Shown one piece after another: positions 45,253 through 58,030 of a stretch of DNA of 64,000 nt. Below the pieces are notes generated by a model that saw only the letters and a list, made by a program, of their open reading frames with translations, had not been told where the DNA came from and searched no databases. The DNA comes from Balaenoptera acutorostrata. Lineage: Eukaryota; Chordata; Mammalia; Artiodactyla; Balaenopteridae. The stretch is taken from assembly GCF_949987535.1 (NCBI RefSeq), contig NC_080075.1:8106606-8170605 (forward strand), given 5' to 3'. Position 1 is the stretch's first letter. Each line of letters opens with the position of its first letter. Position numbers and translations under genes: made by a program.

Positions 45253-48200
45253 GTAACCTCTCTGCCCTGCTTTCTGAAATTGCTCTAACAGTATGCTTCT
45301 AACAACTTATCTATACCCGTGCTGCAGTAGTCACTTGTAGTTTGTAGGGTGGTTTGACCTCAGAGGACCTAATGCCGTTAAAAATTTGCCCAGAAAAAAA
45401 GATTAGTTTTAAAGACACATTCAGAATTAGCCTTATCAGTATATTAATCCACAGTCAAGTACAAGAAACACGTGCCCAGGATAATCTTCCGAGCTCAGGT
45501 TTGTGTGGTTGAGGAGAGAGTGGACGAGGAAGAACACTGGGAGGAAGAGGGGTCAGTGGGTTCCCTTCCAGGTGGAGTTATGAGAAAGCCTGTCATAACT
45601 TAGCTGTGCTCAAAGCAAATGCGTCATTAAGGAGTGTATGTGAGAGTTTAAACTCTCTGTGGAAGCTTTACCAAAGAAATAAGGAGAAAAATATCAGGGC
45701 CTCCAGTAGGTCTCAGCTCAGTGTAAGCCAACACGAAATGTATAGATACCAAAACTAGTGACACAGTCTCGGCTGTGTTAGTGTAAGTCCAGAGATGGCA
45801 CTCCTGCCCCTTTCTAGTTGGACCACTTCTGGAAGACTGTTTAGAGGAGGACAGCCAGAAGACGAAGAAGTCTAGAAGTCATTTCATATGAGGAAGTCAA
45901 AAGCAAATGGAAATGTTCAGTGTGAAGGAGGGAGGACGTAGGCAACGTAGGATATCTGAAGGGCTGACGTGAAGGAGATTAGAATTTCTCTTTCTCATCT
46001 GAGGTCCAAGCTGGGATCCACAGCCCATTGTTCTGGATATACTGTGATTCAGTGTGAGAAGACTTTTCTAAGAACAGAGAGTACATATACAAATACTTTT
46101 TAAGCACACCTGCCAGACACAGTTGTAGTTATTTTCACGTTGTCCATTCACAGTAACTCAGTGAGATAGTTGCTTTATGATCTCCACGTTACAAATGAGG
46201 AAAGTGAGACTCAGAAAGGTTATTACAATTCACAGCCTGATAAGTGGTAGAGCAGTGATTCAAGCCCATGCCTTCTGCCTGCAAGTCCAGTCCTCACTTT
46301 TATTAAAACCAGCTCCTGAGAAGAGAAAGGAAACAAGCTTCCAGTTGAGGGGACCAGCTTCCTGCCACAGGAAAGGTTCAAGAAGCTGAAATGTCTGTGT
46401 GACATGGATGATAAGGGTTGATTTATTGATTTGGGGAATTGGATTAGGTGACTTGCGGGATCTTTGTTTCTGGACACCACGTGAAGACAAACACCTTTTT
46501 CTTCCCAGGATACTACCCATTGGTGGCCAGTACAGAGGAGGTTTGCTGTCTCTGAGTTAGTCATCAAAAGCAAACAGGGCTCCTGAGCTTCAGAGCTGCA
46601 GTACCCGCCCCCTCCCCAAAGACGGATTGGCTTTATCTCACAAGCATTATTTTTTAAAGCTACATAGTAACTTGGATCAAATGCTTCTGATTTTAATAGT
46701 TTCAGGGCAAAGAAATTAAGTAGACAGTTACATTCTAAATCTCTTTATAGTCTAAATTTTTACTTTCGAAGTTCTAAGAAAACGTATGTTTTAAGTTACA
46801 AGAGAGGTAATCATCTTAAATATGAGCCATGCTGTGGAGATAGTCATGGCCCACAGACTGTATTTGCATTGACACTAGCAACATAGGAAAGTACATCACC
46901 GAAAGGAATTCATTTCTCTCTAAGATAAAATCAGCTTGATTACAAAATATTATAGTGATTTGGACATAAAATATAAAGTGATATTGAAAAAGATATTTCA
47001 AATGTGTGATATTTCCCTTTTCTCCAAATCAGGAATGGCTTTCAAAAGGACATGGGGAATACAGAGAAATCCCTAGTGAGAGAGACTTTTTTCAAGAAGT
47101 CAAGGAGAGTAAAAAAGTGGTTTGCCATTTCTACAGAGACTCCACATTGAGGTAATTTGTTTCCCTCAGTGACTGTTCTTGAACATGATGAGATTGTTGA
47201 ATAGAGATGCACTGACTTAATAGAGAAATTAAGAAAAATATAAAAGGAAGTAATTCCTAAGTTGTCTCTTTGTACTAGAATTATATTAAAGTTAAGCAAT
47301 CATTAAAGATTAACTTAAAAACCAGTAACATACAAAAGTACAAATTATAGAAGATCAGTATTTCCATAGAAATGGCTATTTCCTGAACTATATTTTCACT
47401 AGCTAATTTTTAAAACATCTTAGAAATGAACACTTTAATTTTTTTATCAATGCCAAAAGAATTCTACTTTTGTCCCTACTATTATGATACAGCCACAGTG
47501 TTGTAAATGGGGCCAACACCTGAACATGAGCTTTGAATTGAGTCACTTCTTCTCAACTTGCAATTCACTGGGAGACAGTGGCTTGACTAAGCCTTTCACC
47601 TGAAGCAGAGTTGGGGCTACCAGGCATGGCGGGAAGGAGAATAAAGTCATTTCTATTAGACGAACCCAGATCTGCCAACCTCTTTTTGGAGGCAGATCCC
47701 TCAAAGTGAAAATAGCCCCAGAAGAGGTTATATCTTAAACCAGAGGACTCAAGCCTTTTTTTTTTTAGCCCCCAAATTTGAATACTTGCCAACATTTAAA
47801 CGTTGGCAACTAATCAGATTTTAGAAATTTTTTTTTTAAGTATCAGATAACTTGATAACAGACCTAGAATTGTATGAAAGCAATTCACTGATGCCGAGTA
47901 GCTCCTGCCCCCCTTAGACACACACTCCAATGCAGAGTCTGTTATTCCCTGGGATCCCAGCCCCGCCCTCTTCTCGCATTTCCATAGCCTGCCTGGCCCT
48001 TGTCTTTGCCTCATCACCGAACAACCTGGCTATTAGTTAACACCTTTCAGGGACTGATTGCCTGGGATTTATTGACTAAGAAAATAAAGATGAAAGAAAA
48101 TAACTGAGATGATGAAATCTCCTATAAGGGAAAGTGGGAAAGGGATTAGGAAGGTAAATAGAAGATTGGTATTATTTGTCCACTTATTTATTAGATGTCT

Positions 48201-51200
48201 CTGCCCACTAGATTGTTAGTTTTGTGAAAGCAGAGGGTTTGCCTTTGTGTCGTGGCCCACTGTGCTCTGGGTTCCTAGCCATAGAGCAGCATTGACTACA
48301 CATAGTAGGTACTCAGTAAGTATACTTGATGGATTTATAAACAATGCAGCACCAGCAGTACTTACCTTAAAACAGAACTGGAAAGTCAAGATTGAGATGA
48401 GGTGAGAGATATATAGATAGGTAGATATCAAAGTTTCTAGCACATAGTACGCTAGATACTTCATGTTGTATAAAATCCTGGAGCATTCACAATCACCGTT
48501 TGAGGTAAGTACATATAATTCCTATGCTTCCTGCATGGACACCAAGACTTGGAGAGATTAAGTGACCTACCTAATGTCACTCAGCTACTAAATGATAAAA
48601 GAGGATTTGAACCCAGGTTTTAAGCCTAATGCTGTTTTAACTACACCATAACTACTACTTCTGGATTTTTAAAAAATGGACTAATTGACAAGTGGGACAC
48701 AGACCTATTTAAAATAGATTCCGTATTACTCCAGTAAAACAATGGAGTTGATTTTTGTACAAATCTTCAAGAACGTATTTCTCAAAATGATTTGTCACTT
48801 GTTTGGAACTTCATTCAAGAACGGCTTATTCCCCTACCATTTTTCACTAAAATCCCATTGCTGCACTACGTGGATGATATGTAAAAAGAATCACTCAGAG
48901 GTGATGATGCATCAAGGTTATAAGAAACTCCGTGGACCCAAACCTAACTCAGGAAAAACTATACCAAGAAGTACCCAAAAAGCCTGCTAGTAAAACCAGC
49001 TACGAAGCATTCAGTGTCTTAGTCATCGAAAGCAGTAGTTCTCAAACTTTGCTGGGCGTGAGAATCACTTGCATGTTTCTCAGCTCAACTCCCAGAGAAT
49101 TTTGATTCATTTGCGTATTTTAAAAGTTGACTTTAATAATCACCTCTGGGTAAGAGCTACTTCTCAAAAGGTTATTACAGTAGTCTTTCAGAAACACTAG
49201 AGGGTTGGCCAGTTTAAAATATAATTTAAAGAAAATATCGCTTTCCACTTTCCTTTTCATTCAGGCGGCTTAATAAAGGTTACTGCTGGTAATTTTCATT
49301 TCTTTAGAACCGTAATGACCATATTTGTAGCCCTTAACCTTGATATGCTTCTCACTAACAGAGCTGCACAGTTGGAAGGGTTCCTTCTCAGTGACACCAT
49401 TCAGTCTTTTCTTAGTGACTTCCAAATATGGTACTACACGTTCATTTCTAATTCTGAGAACTGTTTTCCGAGTTCTGTCAAGTTCAGATTTGTCACCTGT
49501 GAGATGCCAGGAAACATGCATAAGGGAAATGACAATTTTTTATTCTTAACCATGAACATGACAACTTTGTGAACCACTTAAGGCATAAGTTGAATACTTC
49601 GTTTTTTATAAGTATCATTAAGGGAGACCTGACTTTCTAGAATACGATATCATGAGATGTAGAAAAAGAGATACCTAACCTATGAAATGGAAATGAGGTT
49701 ATCTGATAGAAGCATAGGTTGGCTGCCAAATTATGAGATTCAGAAAAACTGAAAACTTAGATGTGCCTTAATATTTATTTTGAAAAAGAAATCTGTTGTT
49801 TTTAGCTTTTGATTTTCTATGTGTTGTTATTTATAGGTGTCAAATACTAGACAGACATTTGGTGATATTGTCCAAGAAACATCTTGAGACCAAATTTTTG
49901 AAGCTGAATGTGGAAAAAGCACCTTTCCTTTGTGAGAGACTGCATATCAAAGTCATTCCCACGCTAGCACTGGTGAAAGATGGAAAAACACAAGATTTTA
50001 TTGTTGGATTTTCTGACCTAGGAAATACAGATGACTTCACCACAGAAACTTTAGAATGGAGGCTGGGTTGTTCTGATATTCTCAATTACAGGTAACTTTT
50101 AGTAAACTATCAATTTATATTAATTCACATATCCAGTTGATTTTTTAGAGAATTTTTTTATGTTAACATTTATTTTATGGAACTAAGATCTTTAAGCTGA
50201 GTTGTAGAAAAGTTTTCACAAAGGAAAGGCATATTTCTTAAAGTGTACATTAGCATGATCTTACAGCAAAATCAGAGTTATAAATAAAATTGATCTTGGA
50301 TCTTGGAGTCCATCTAACTATAAAAGTTTTCAAACTAACAGATCCTATGGAACCTAATTCTCTGTTAATCTGGAAACCCAAAATGACACTCCAGAAGAAT
50401 TGACTCCTTCCTGATTTAAACGAGGTTAATCAAATTGATAATGACTTACATTAAAAATCTAATGTTTGAAAGTAGATATTCCTGTATCACTTGTAGGATC
50501 TGATAAAATACATAAAATCTCATCTCTATGCTTAGCTTAAATTACTTACTCTGGGAAACAGTCTCAGAAAACGATCTGTTGATAAAATCCAACTTCCATT
50601 TTCCACTTATGTCTTTGTCCACTTCTCTAGACAAATAATTTATCTAATACCACAAATCAGAGCATATCATCTTATCTTTTGTGCCTGTGTTTGATTTGCA
50701 AAAATAACAGGTAAAATTTTCCAGTTATTCCAGTCAGAGTGCCTTTTGATAAGTAGGAAGGTCTCTCATCTTTTTACTTCCCTTCCTCCTTTATCACTGA
50801 ATCTCTCCTCCACATGCATAAATCATTCCTACATTGTAGTGATTGATTTTGGAGTTTTAGGTTTTATTTTCTTAATATTAAGTAAAATGTTAATATTAAA
50901 TAAAATTATTTTGAAGTGATTTCAAACTTTAAGTTGGAAACTAGTACAAAGAATTCTTGAATTCTTGTGTATCATTCACCCGTGTCCCTCAGTTTTCAAC
51001 ATTTTATATTTGCTTTATCATTCTCTTTCTCTTTCTAGATATATATAAACTTTTTTTCAGAACCATTTGATTGGACGTTGTAGATATATTGTCCCTTTAC
51101 TCCTAAATATTTCTGTGTGCATTTCCTAAGAACAGGAACATTCTTACACAACCACAGTACAACTTATTAAAACATAAAATATATAGTTTACAGACCTTAT

Positions 51201-52550
51201 TCAAATTTCACCATTGTCCCAATAATGTCCTCCATACTGGAAAAATGGGTTCCGTGTACTTACTATGTATTTTTAGTTTCCATTAACCTGTAGCAACTTG
51301 TTCCCCTCCTTTGTTTTTCAGTACTTTCACATTTTTGAAGAGTACAAGCTAGTTATTTTATAGAGCATCTCCCAGTTTGTTTCAAAATTAGATTCAGATT
51401 CTGCATGTTTTCCACAGGTAAATTAGGGAAGTGATGTTGTATTCTTTCTTCTCAGTGTACCATATCAGGAGATATGTGATGGTTTGTCTCATTGCTGGTG
51501 GTGGTAACTGTGCACTGGTTAACCAGTTGTCCACCAAGCCAACTGGTGATTGAAGGAAGAACTTTTCCAGACCCCACATTAATTTACTTCTTCATTTATC
51601 TGTATTAGAATGGGCTGTGGGTTCTTTTATTCAGTGGGTTATAGTCTGTTGCTGTTACTATTTACTTTGAAGCTCAGATTGCCTCAGATTTGGCAAGTGA
51701 GAGCCTTTCATACTGGCTTCTGTGTCCTTTTGACACGTCCCCATAATTCTTTGAGCACTTTCTTTCTGGTGCACGTATGGTCTTTTAGGGGGCCTCGTGT
51801 TATACTCTCCATAGGAACTGGCTTTTTCTCCGAGACACCATGGTTCCTTTCAGTGGCAAGTGATATTTCAAAACCAAGATCTAGCTGCTAGGAATATTTC
51901 CAGATATTTTCGAAATATTTTTCAGGCGTCATGAAAAGAGTTCCATACTAATTCTGGGTTAATGATAATGAATTCCATGAGTTTTGTTGATGTCTATAGA
52001 GATCTAAGCATCAAAAGATGTTAAATAGAATCAAATCAGTCATAACAGGCTATCAAAAATAGAGCATGGTTTTCCTGTGTCATTCTCAGGAAAGAATCTA
52101 AGACGGATTCAGCATACCCAAAACAGATCAAAATAACTGATTTCCTTCTATGCTTTTTCAGTCAATTTTGTTGGTGCATCCCGTGAAATGTTAATCAGTA
52201 ATTAACGATAAGAAAATAAAACGCTGATCTAAAGCATTTAGTAGTACATAGTAAGCTTTAAAACTATTAACTATCAGTGTAAATAATATACCTCTTCCTT
52301 GACACCAACATTTTAAAGAAAGTTTTACTCTATTCCTTGTGTTATAGTGAGGATAGATTTTTGTGCAGTTTAGTATACCAGCTGTACTAAATCATACAGA
52401 ATAAGTGTTTTTTAAATTTGCTTTCTTTTTAGTGGAAATTTAATGGAGCCACCATTTCAGAGCCAAAAGAAATTTGGAACAAACTTCACAAAGCTGGAAA
52501 AGAAAACTATTCGAGGAAAGAAATATGATTCTGACTCTGATGATGATTAA
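45064..52550 (+). CDS. TXNDC9: TXNDC9, complete coding region over four exons
   Basis: Thioredoxin domain-containing protein 9 (APACD, phosducin-like) is a cytosolic protein that binds the CCT/TRiC chaperonin and modulates actin and tubulin folding. Exons 45064-45252, 47033-47151, 49837-50091 and 52433-52550 join to 681 nt, or 226 residues plus TAA, the exact length of human TXNDC9. The N-terminal helix (residues about 1-65; [20 protein letters not shown]) is followed by a thioredoxin fold (about 75-180) and an acidic tail, [10 protein letters not shown]. As in the family, the CxxC active site is missing: the equivalent strand-helix reads [15 protein letters not shown]. The start ATG has A at -3 and G at +4. 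Differences from human from memory include STLRCQ for STFRCK and GCSDILNY for GSSDILNY. Confidence 0.97.
45253..46120. other. TXNDC9 intron 2, first part, no feature recognised
   Basis: Intronic sequence with no repeat I recognise. Confidence 0.4.
46130..46310 (-). repeat. MIR relic in TXNDC9 intron 2
   Basis: On plus: gttacaaatgaggaaagtga, then gatagttgctttatgatctc nearby. MIR core pattern, antisense. Confidence 0.75.
47033..47151 (+). CDS. TXNDC9: TXNDC9 exon 3
   Basis: The acceptor is ctccaaatcag and the donor is gtaatt. It encodes residues 64-103: [20 protein letters not shown], then [19 protein letters not shown](R). It holds the first thioredoxin-fold strand, where a CxxC would sit in redox-active thioredoxins but does not here. 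It leaves in phase 2. Confidence 0.96.
48185..48335. repeat. L2-like relic
   Basis: The text actagattgttagttttgtg, then agtaggtactcagtaagtat resembles an L2 3' end. Confidence 0.55.
48475..48655 (-). repeat. MIR relic in TXNDC9 intron 3
   Basis: On plus: gagattaagtgacctaccta, then gaggatttgaacccaggttt. MIR core. Confidence 0.75.
49025..49115 (-). repeat. MER5-like relic
   Basis: On plus: agtagttctcaaactttgct, then gggcgtgagaatcacttgca, the start of a MER5-type element reversed. Confidence 0.65.
49837..50091 (+). CDS. TXNDC9: TXNDC9 exon 4 (core of thioredoxin fold)
   Basis: The acceptor is atttatag and the donor is gtaact. It encodes residues 103-188, including (R)[20 protein letters not shown] and [20 protein letters not shown]. 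The latter contains the cis-Pro of the thioredoxin fold (VIPTLAL). It ends DILNY(S), entering after two bases of Arg103 and leaving in phase 2. Confidence 0.97.
50900..51930 (-). mobile_element. Probable old L1 3' region in TXNDC9 intron 4
   Basis: The text ccacagtacaacttattaaa, then cagaccttattcaaatttca resembles an old L1 3'UTR region in reverse. Highly diverged. Confidence 0.45.
52433..52550 (+). CDS. TXNDC9: TXNDC9 exon 5 (C-terminus and stop)
   Basis: The acceptor is ctttctttttag. It encodes (S)[19 protein letters not shown], then [19 protein letters not shown] and a TAA stop at 52548-52550. The acidic tail after the Lys-rich KKTIRGKK is typical of TXNDC9. Confidence 0.96.
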
Positions 52551-53165
52551 TTCTTTGTAAATCGTCTTTTTATTTTTCCTGACTTCAGAATTAGATGTGT
52601 TTTCTATATTCTGTTGATTTCAGTACATTCGTCTCCTAATGGTCACATTCTAGAGTTTTATGCGGTTGCATCACATTGAAAAACATGTGTGATATTTTCT
52701 TTGTGGAGCTCGTGTTTAAGTTGAGGAAAACTTCTGAGTTCTAAAATTATCTGAGGAGGGTCTGGATTCTCTATTTTTGAGATTGGTTTTATCACAATAT
52801 GATTCTTACATTTTTATACCATTCACAATTGTGTTTTTAATCTACTGGATTGGAAATAGAAATTCAGCACACTATTCCAGGACTAATTCTTACCCAGCAT
52901 TATTTACTTTATAAAGAGGTCAAGTAACATTTACTGGTGTAACAGACAGCACTTGTAAATGATTAGAAACACTCTTTACTTCTGGAATATATTTAAGTAA
53001 CTATTAAAGAACTGTATTTATTCTGTATGCTGCATGGTGTTGTTGAATCAACTGATGGCAACAGAAAGCTTTTTCAGGTTGTGAACATACTGCCTTATTT
53101 AAAGGGTCTTGATTGCTTGTATTTTAAGACATGTATTAAACAATCAAGAAGCACTTTCGAAATGG
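52551..53165 (+). other. TXNDC9: TXNDC9 3'UTR with candidate polyadenylation signals
   Basis: The sequence is AT-rich and follows the stop. There is no AATAAA, but attaaa occurs at 53003-53008 and 53135-53140, and either could direct cleavage. The 3' boundary is therefore an estimate. Confidence 0.5.
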
Positions 53166-53699
53166 CAACATGAGACCTACAGACCCCTCAGTGAAACAAT
53201 CATAACTGGGAAATATTTTTTTAGAAATTAAAGTCTCTGGAAATTGCCATAAGAGCATACAGCAAACAGAAACATTTATCCAAGAAAATACTCAATCTTG
53301 GTAAAAATAGTGAGTCTCTGTGGTATTTGAACCATGACCCTGCACCCTTCCTCCCCTCATCTCCCAGTCTTGGCCTACAATGTATCCCTAGGAGGAGCAG
53401 ACTGCTAGCATCTCTCATTCCCCCAACATCTGTGTTGCAGAAGCTCTGTTCCAAGCAGCAGTAGCAAAGAGGTCTGAGGCTTCCTTCCTCCACCCAGTCC
53501 CCACTTGTAGCACAGAATATCTACCCCAGGAATACTGTTTTCTAATCACTGTTGCCCTGGCGTACTCATAAACTAGAGCAATAGTGACTAGGGTGGAGGT
53601 TCCATGGAAGGAGGGGCAAGCAGAGAAGATCAGGGGCTACCACCCACTGCTCTACTTACAGACTATTCCTAGCAAAGCCAGCTACTCTCCCCATCCCCA

Positions 53700-55860
53700 G
53701 TGCTGGGGGAGTAGCACAGAGGTTCTGCCCAGTGGGAGAAGCAGGCTGTAAAAACAGCTTCCATAGCATTCCCTAAAGGGACTGACTTTATTTAGAACAG
53801 AGTGAGAGAAGTTGAAGCATAAGGATGCTGCTGCAGACAAAGGAGATTTCGGGTAGGGTTGGGGGTGAAGTAAGAGGACCCTGGGATCTCCAGGATAGCA
53901 GAAAGGAAGGCCAGTGAGAATTTCAACACAGAACGAAAGAGGCAGTTCAGAGTAGTCCTACGGTTGGAACAAACCTCAACAACTACAAAAACCTAAATTC
54001 AATTAGATTGAACTGTGTGGCAATTTATGTCCCAGGGCATTGTCAAATAATAGAGAGGTCCACCATCAATAGTGGATGTTAATAGCACAGCGTGATAACA
54101 ATGGAGACAGACCAACTAGAACTCTTACAGGGACGGCAGGGAAAGAAACAGCAAGAGAGCCCTGCTAAAACTACCATCCTCGGGGTTGAAGGGAGGCATC
54201 AGGGACACTGCGTATGCCCAGGTGACATACTGCAACATCAGAGGCCATAGAATTCAGGGTAAGTGGACTTAGCCAAAATGGTCCAGCTAAGTCACTAACC
54301 ATAAAAGCAAACCAGCCCTGGAGGAGAAGGGACTATGAGTCTCCAGAACTGCTGTATTATGTAAAATGTCCAGTTTTGAAGCAGAAAAATAAGATCTACA
54401 AATAAACAGGAAAATGTGACTCATACATGGTGGGGGGGAAAGCAATAAAAAAAAAAAATTGCCTTTGAGTGGGTCCAGGTATTGGAAGCAGACAAAAACC
54501 TCAAAGCATCTAAATATATATACATACATACACAAATACACATACTAAAACCATGCTGAAGGTAAAGGGAGGTATGATAATATTCCCTCAAAGAATATTA
54601 ATGGAGATAGAAATTATTTTTAAAGACCCAAATGGAGATCTCTGGACTTAAAAAGTATAATAACTGCAATGAAAGATTCATTAGAGGGACTCGACAGTAG
54701 CTTTGCAGTAGAAAGAAAGCCAATGTGGGGATTAATCAATATAGATAATGCAATCAGAAGAACAGGAAAAAGGAATAAAAGAAAAACAGCTTCAGAGAAA
54801 CATGGAACATCAACATATATGTCATGGAAGTGCCACAAGGAGAGGAGAAACAAGTGAGTAGAAAAGTTATTAGAAGAAACAATGCCTAAAACTCTCAAAT
54901 TTGATGAAAAGCATTAATCCAAGAAGGTCAGGTTCTGAAAATAAAAGGATCCACACCCGTACATACCAGAATAAAAATGTTAAAAGACAGAAGAATCTTG
55001 AAAACAAACCACTCATCATGTACAAGGAAACCACATTAACAGTTGACTTATCAGAAACAATGAGGACCTAAGGCAGTGGAAGGACATGCAAACTGCTAAA
55101 AGGAAAAAACTCAACCAAAGAGTTTATATCTAACAAAACAGTCTTTCAGAAATGGAGGCAAAATGACACACAAGATTTTAAGAATTCATTCCCAGGAAAC
55201 CCACCTTACAAGAAATGCCAAATGATGTTTTTCCATCTGAAAGGAAGTGAGATCCCACAATTATTCAAACCTTTACCAAAAAACAATGCCAATTAAAATG
55301 TAAGAAATTATAAAAGACATTGTAACGACTTATTTTCCCTTCTTTCAGCTGATATAAAAGCAATTGTATAAAACAATATACATATATATATAATTGTGGT
55401 GTTGCACCTATAACATATGGAAATGTGTATTTGCATATAACACCATAAAGCAGGTGGGAGCAAATATTTCGTACTTCAATAATGAAACAACAGAAAGCTA
55501 ATAAGAAATTGTGAATTAAAAGGTTAATTTTTAAAATCTAACAATATATTCAGCTACTTTAAAACAAAATTATAGAAAGTATTATATGTTTAACATATAG
55601 CAAGGCAATGTGTGTAACAAAGGGAAGAAGTGATAGAGCTTTATAGGAGTAACATTTCATTAGAATTAAATTGCTATACAGCTAAAGTAGATTCTGACAA
55701 GATGCATACTGTAAGTCCTAGAGTATCCACTAAGCAAATAATTCCCAAAATATACAGAAAAATATTATTAAAGAACAAAATATTACACTAGAAAATATTC
55801 ACTTAAAGAAACCAGAGCGTTTCTAGAAAGCCAAGAGGGAAAACAAGGCAGAAATAAAAA
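53700..55860 (+). mobile_element. Old L1, 5'UTR/ORF1 remnants
   Basis: ORF1-end to intergenic phrases (ccactcatcatgtacaagga, aggaaacccaccttacaaga, aaatgccaaatgatg) identify a degraded sense L1. The 5' limit is uncertain. Its ORF2 continues at 57046, after the younger insert. Confidence 0.65.
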
Positions 55861-55861
55861 G

Positions 55862-57045
55862 GTCTATTTTCCGTAGGACTTCGCTCTAGCCCTGAGTTAT
55901 TTCATCTCCCCATCACTCCTGGGGGTACTGTCGTTCCGAAGTTTTGGAAGACGGACTCTCCGCCCCGGAGGAAAAATCAAGCCTGGCCAGGCGTGGTGGC
56001 CCTGATTCTGGCTTCACTGAGAAAGTGAAAAACATCCAACTACAGCACCCTCTGCCACTCTTCTCAAACCGTGTGGACGAAAGGCTCTTGGTGCTCCAGC
56101 CAGGCATCAGGGCCGTGCCTCTGAGGTGGGAGAGCCAACTTCAGAACACTGGTCCACAAGAGACCTCCCAGCTCCACGTAATACCAAACGGCAAAAATCT
56201 CCCAGAGATCTCCATCTCAACATCAAGACCCAGCTTCACTCAACGACCAGCAAGCTACAGTGCTGGACATCCTATGCCAAACAACTAGCTAGACAGGAAC
56301 ACAACCCCATCCATTGGCAGAGAGGCTGCCTAAAATCATAATAAGGCCACAGACACCACAAAATACACCACCAGACGTGGACGTGCCCACCAGAAAGACA
56401 AGATCTAGCCTCATCCACCAGAACTCAGGCACTAGTTCCCTCCACCAGGAAGCCTACACAACCCACTGAACCAACCTTAGCCGCTGGGGACAGATACCAA
56501 AAACAACGGGAACTACGAACCTGCAGCCTGTGAAAAGGAGACCCCAAACACAGTAAGATAGGCAAAATGAGACGACAGAAAAACACACAGCAGATGAAGG
56601 AGCAGGCTCAAAACACACTGGACTTAACAAATGAAGAGGAAATAGGTAGTCTACCTGAAAAAGAATTCAGAATAATGATAGTAAGGATGATCCAAAATCT
56701 TGGAAATAGAATAGACAAAATGCAAGAAACATTTAACAAGGATGTAGAAGAACTAAAGAGGAACCAAGCAATGATGAAAAACACAATAAATGAAATTAAA
56801 AATACTCTAGATGGGATCAATAGTAGAATAACTGAGGCAGAAGAAAGGATAAGTGACCTGGAAGATAAAATGGTGGAAATAACTACTACAGAGCAGGATA
56901 AAGAAAAAAGAATGAAAAGAACTGAGGACAGTCTCAGGGACCTCTGGGACAACATTAAACGTGCCAACATTCGAATTATAGGGGTACCAGAAGAAGAAGA
57001 GAAAAGGAAACCAGAAAAAGGAGAACAAAGGAACAAAGAAGATGT
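55862..57045 (+). mobile_element. Younger L1 5'UTR plus ORF1 N-terminal part, lacking its 3' end
   Basis: This is a GC-richer 5'UTR (55862-56566) followed by an intact-looking ORF1 start. It is much less decayed than the L1 on either side. It stops inside ORF1, where the sequence returns to the older L1 (gtaaacccaaccatatacat). An L1 lacking its 3' end is not the usual 5'-truncated form. Confidence 0.7.
56567..57045 (+). pseudogene. L1 ORF1 protein, 3'-truncated
   Basis: The open frame begins MRRQKNTQQMKEQAQNT. It has a coiled-coil stretch (about residues 30-120; ISDLEDKMVEITTTEQDKEK) and enters the RNA-binding domain at NIRIIGVPEEEEKRK (about 134-148), then diverges. The frame runs on to a stop at 57146-57148 through unrelated older-L1 sequence. 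The family's usual length is about 340 residues, so roughly half is missing. It is not expected to be functional. Confidence 0.75.
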
Positions 57046-58030
57046 AACATATATAGAAGACAAAAAGGTAAAAGGACATGTAAACCCAACCATATACATA
57101 GTAACAATGCATGTGAGTGAATTATTACTCATGCCTAACAATGATTAGGCCCAGGTTGTCAGACTGGATAACAAAAACAAGACAACTATATTGTGTCCAC
57201 AGGAGACACACTTTAAAATCAAAGGTAAAACTACAATGAAAAAGCTATACCATGCAAGCACCAGTCAGAGAACTGGAGTGGCTAAACTAAAAGACTTGAA
57301 GATAAAAGCTTATTACAGATAAAGAGGGTAATTTTATAATAGAAAAGAACCTGTCAAGAAACTATAACAACATAAACATCTGTGTTCCCCACAACAGAAC
57401 TCATGTTCTTGACAATTCTGTATTTTCCTGCAAGAATTCTGAAGCAGAACTTGATAGAACTGAGGGGAAAATAAGACTATTCAGCAATACTAGTCAGAGA
57501 CATGACCCTGCCTCCCCTTTAAATAATGACTAGAAAAACTAGTTAGGAGATCCACAGGGAAATAAGACTTGAACAGCACTATAAACCAACTACACTTAAC
57601 ACATCTATAGAACCTTCACACAATAGACAATTCTCAAGATCACATGGAACATTCTCCATGATAGACCATATGGCAGACCATAAAAAAGCCTCAATAAACT
57701 GAAAAAATATTAAAGTCGTAAAAGGTATGTTCTCTGACCACAATGGAATGAAATAAAGACAAAACTGAGAAATTCAAAAATATGTAGAATTTAATGAACT
57801 CTTAAATAACCAATGGGTCAAAGGGAAAGTTCACAAGATAAATTAGGAAATCCTTTGGGCTATATGAAAATAAAAATGCAACATAACAAAAAACTTATGG
57901 GCTGCCACTAAAGCACCATTTACAGGGAAATTAATAGCAGTAAACACCTATATTAAGATAAAAAGATCTCAAGTCAATGACCTTCCACCTTAAAATACTG
58001 GTAAATGGGAAATTTATAGTAGTAAACATT
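57046..58030 (+). mobile_element. Old L1, ORF2 5' part (endonuclease region)
   Basis: The text ggttgtcagactggataaca, tccacaggagacacacttta and ttctctgaccacaatggaat is the start of L1 ORF2, with stops and frameshifts. Probably the continuation of the element at 53700-55860. Confidence 0.7.

Noticed and set aside
56608..57141. Minus-strand 177-residue hydrophobic open frame
   Set aside because: It is the exact antisense of the L1 ORF1 fragment. The hydrophobic look comes from reading Lys/Glu codons in reverse.
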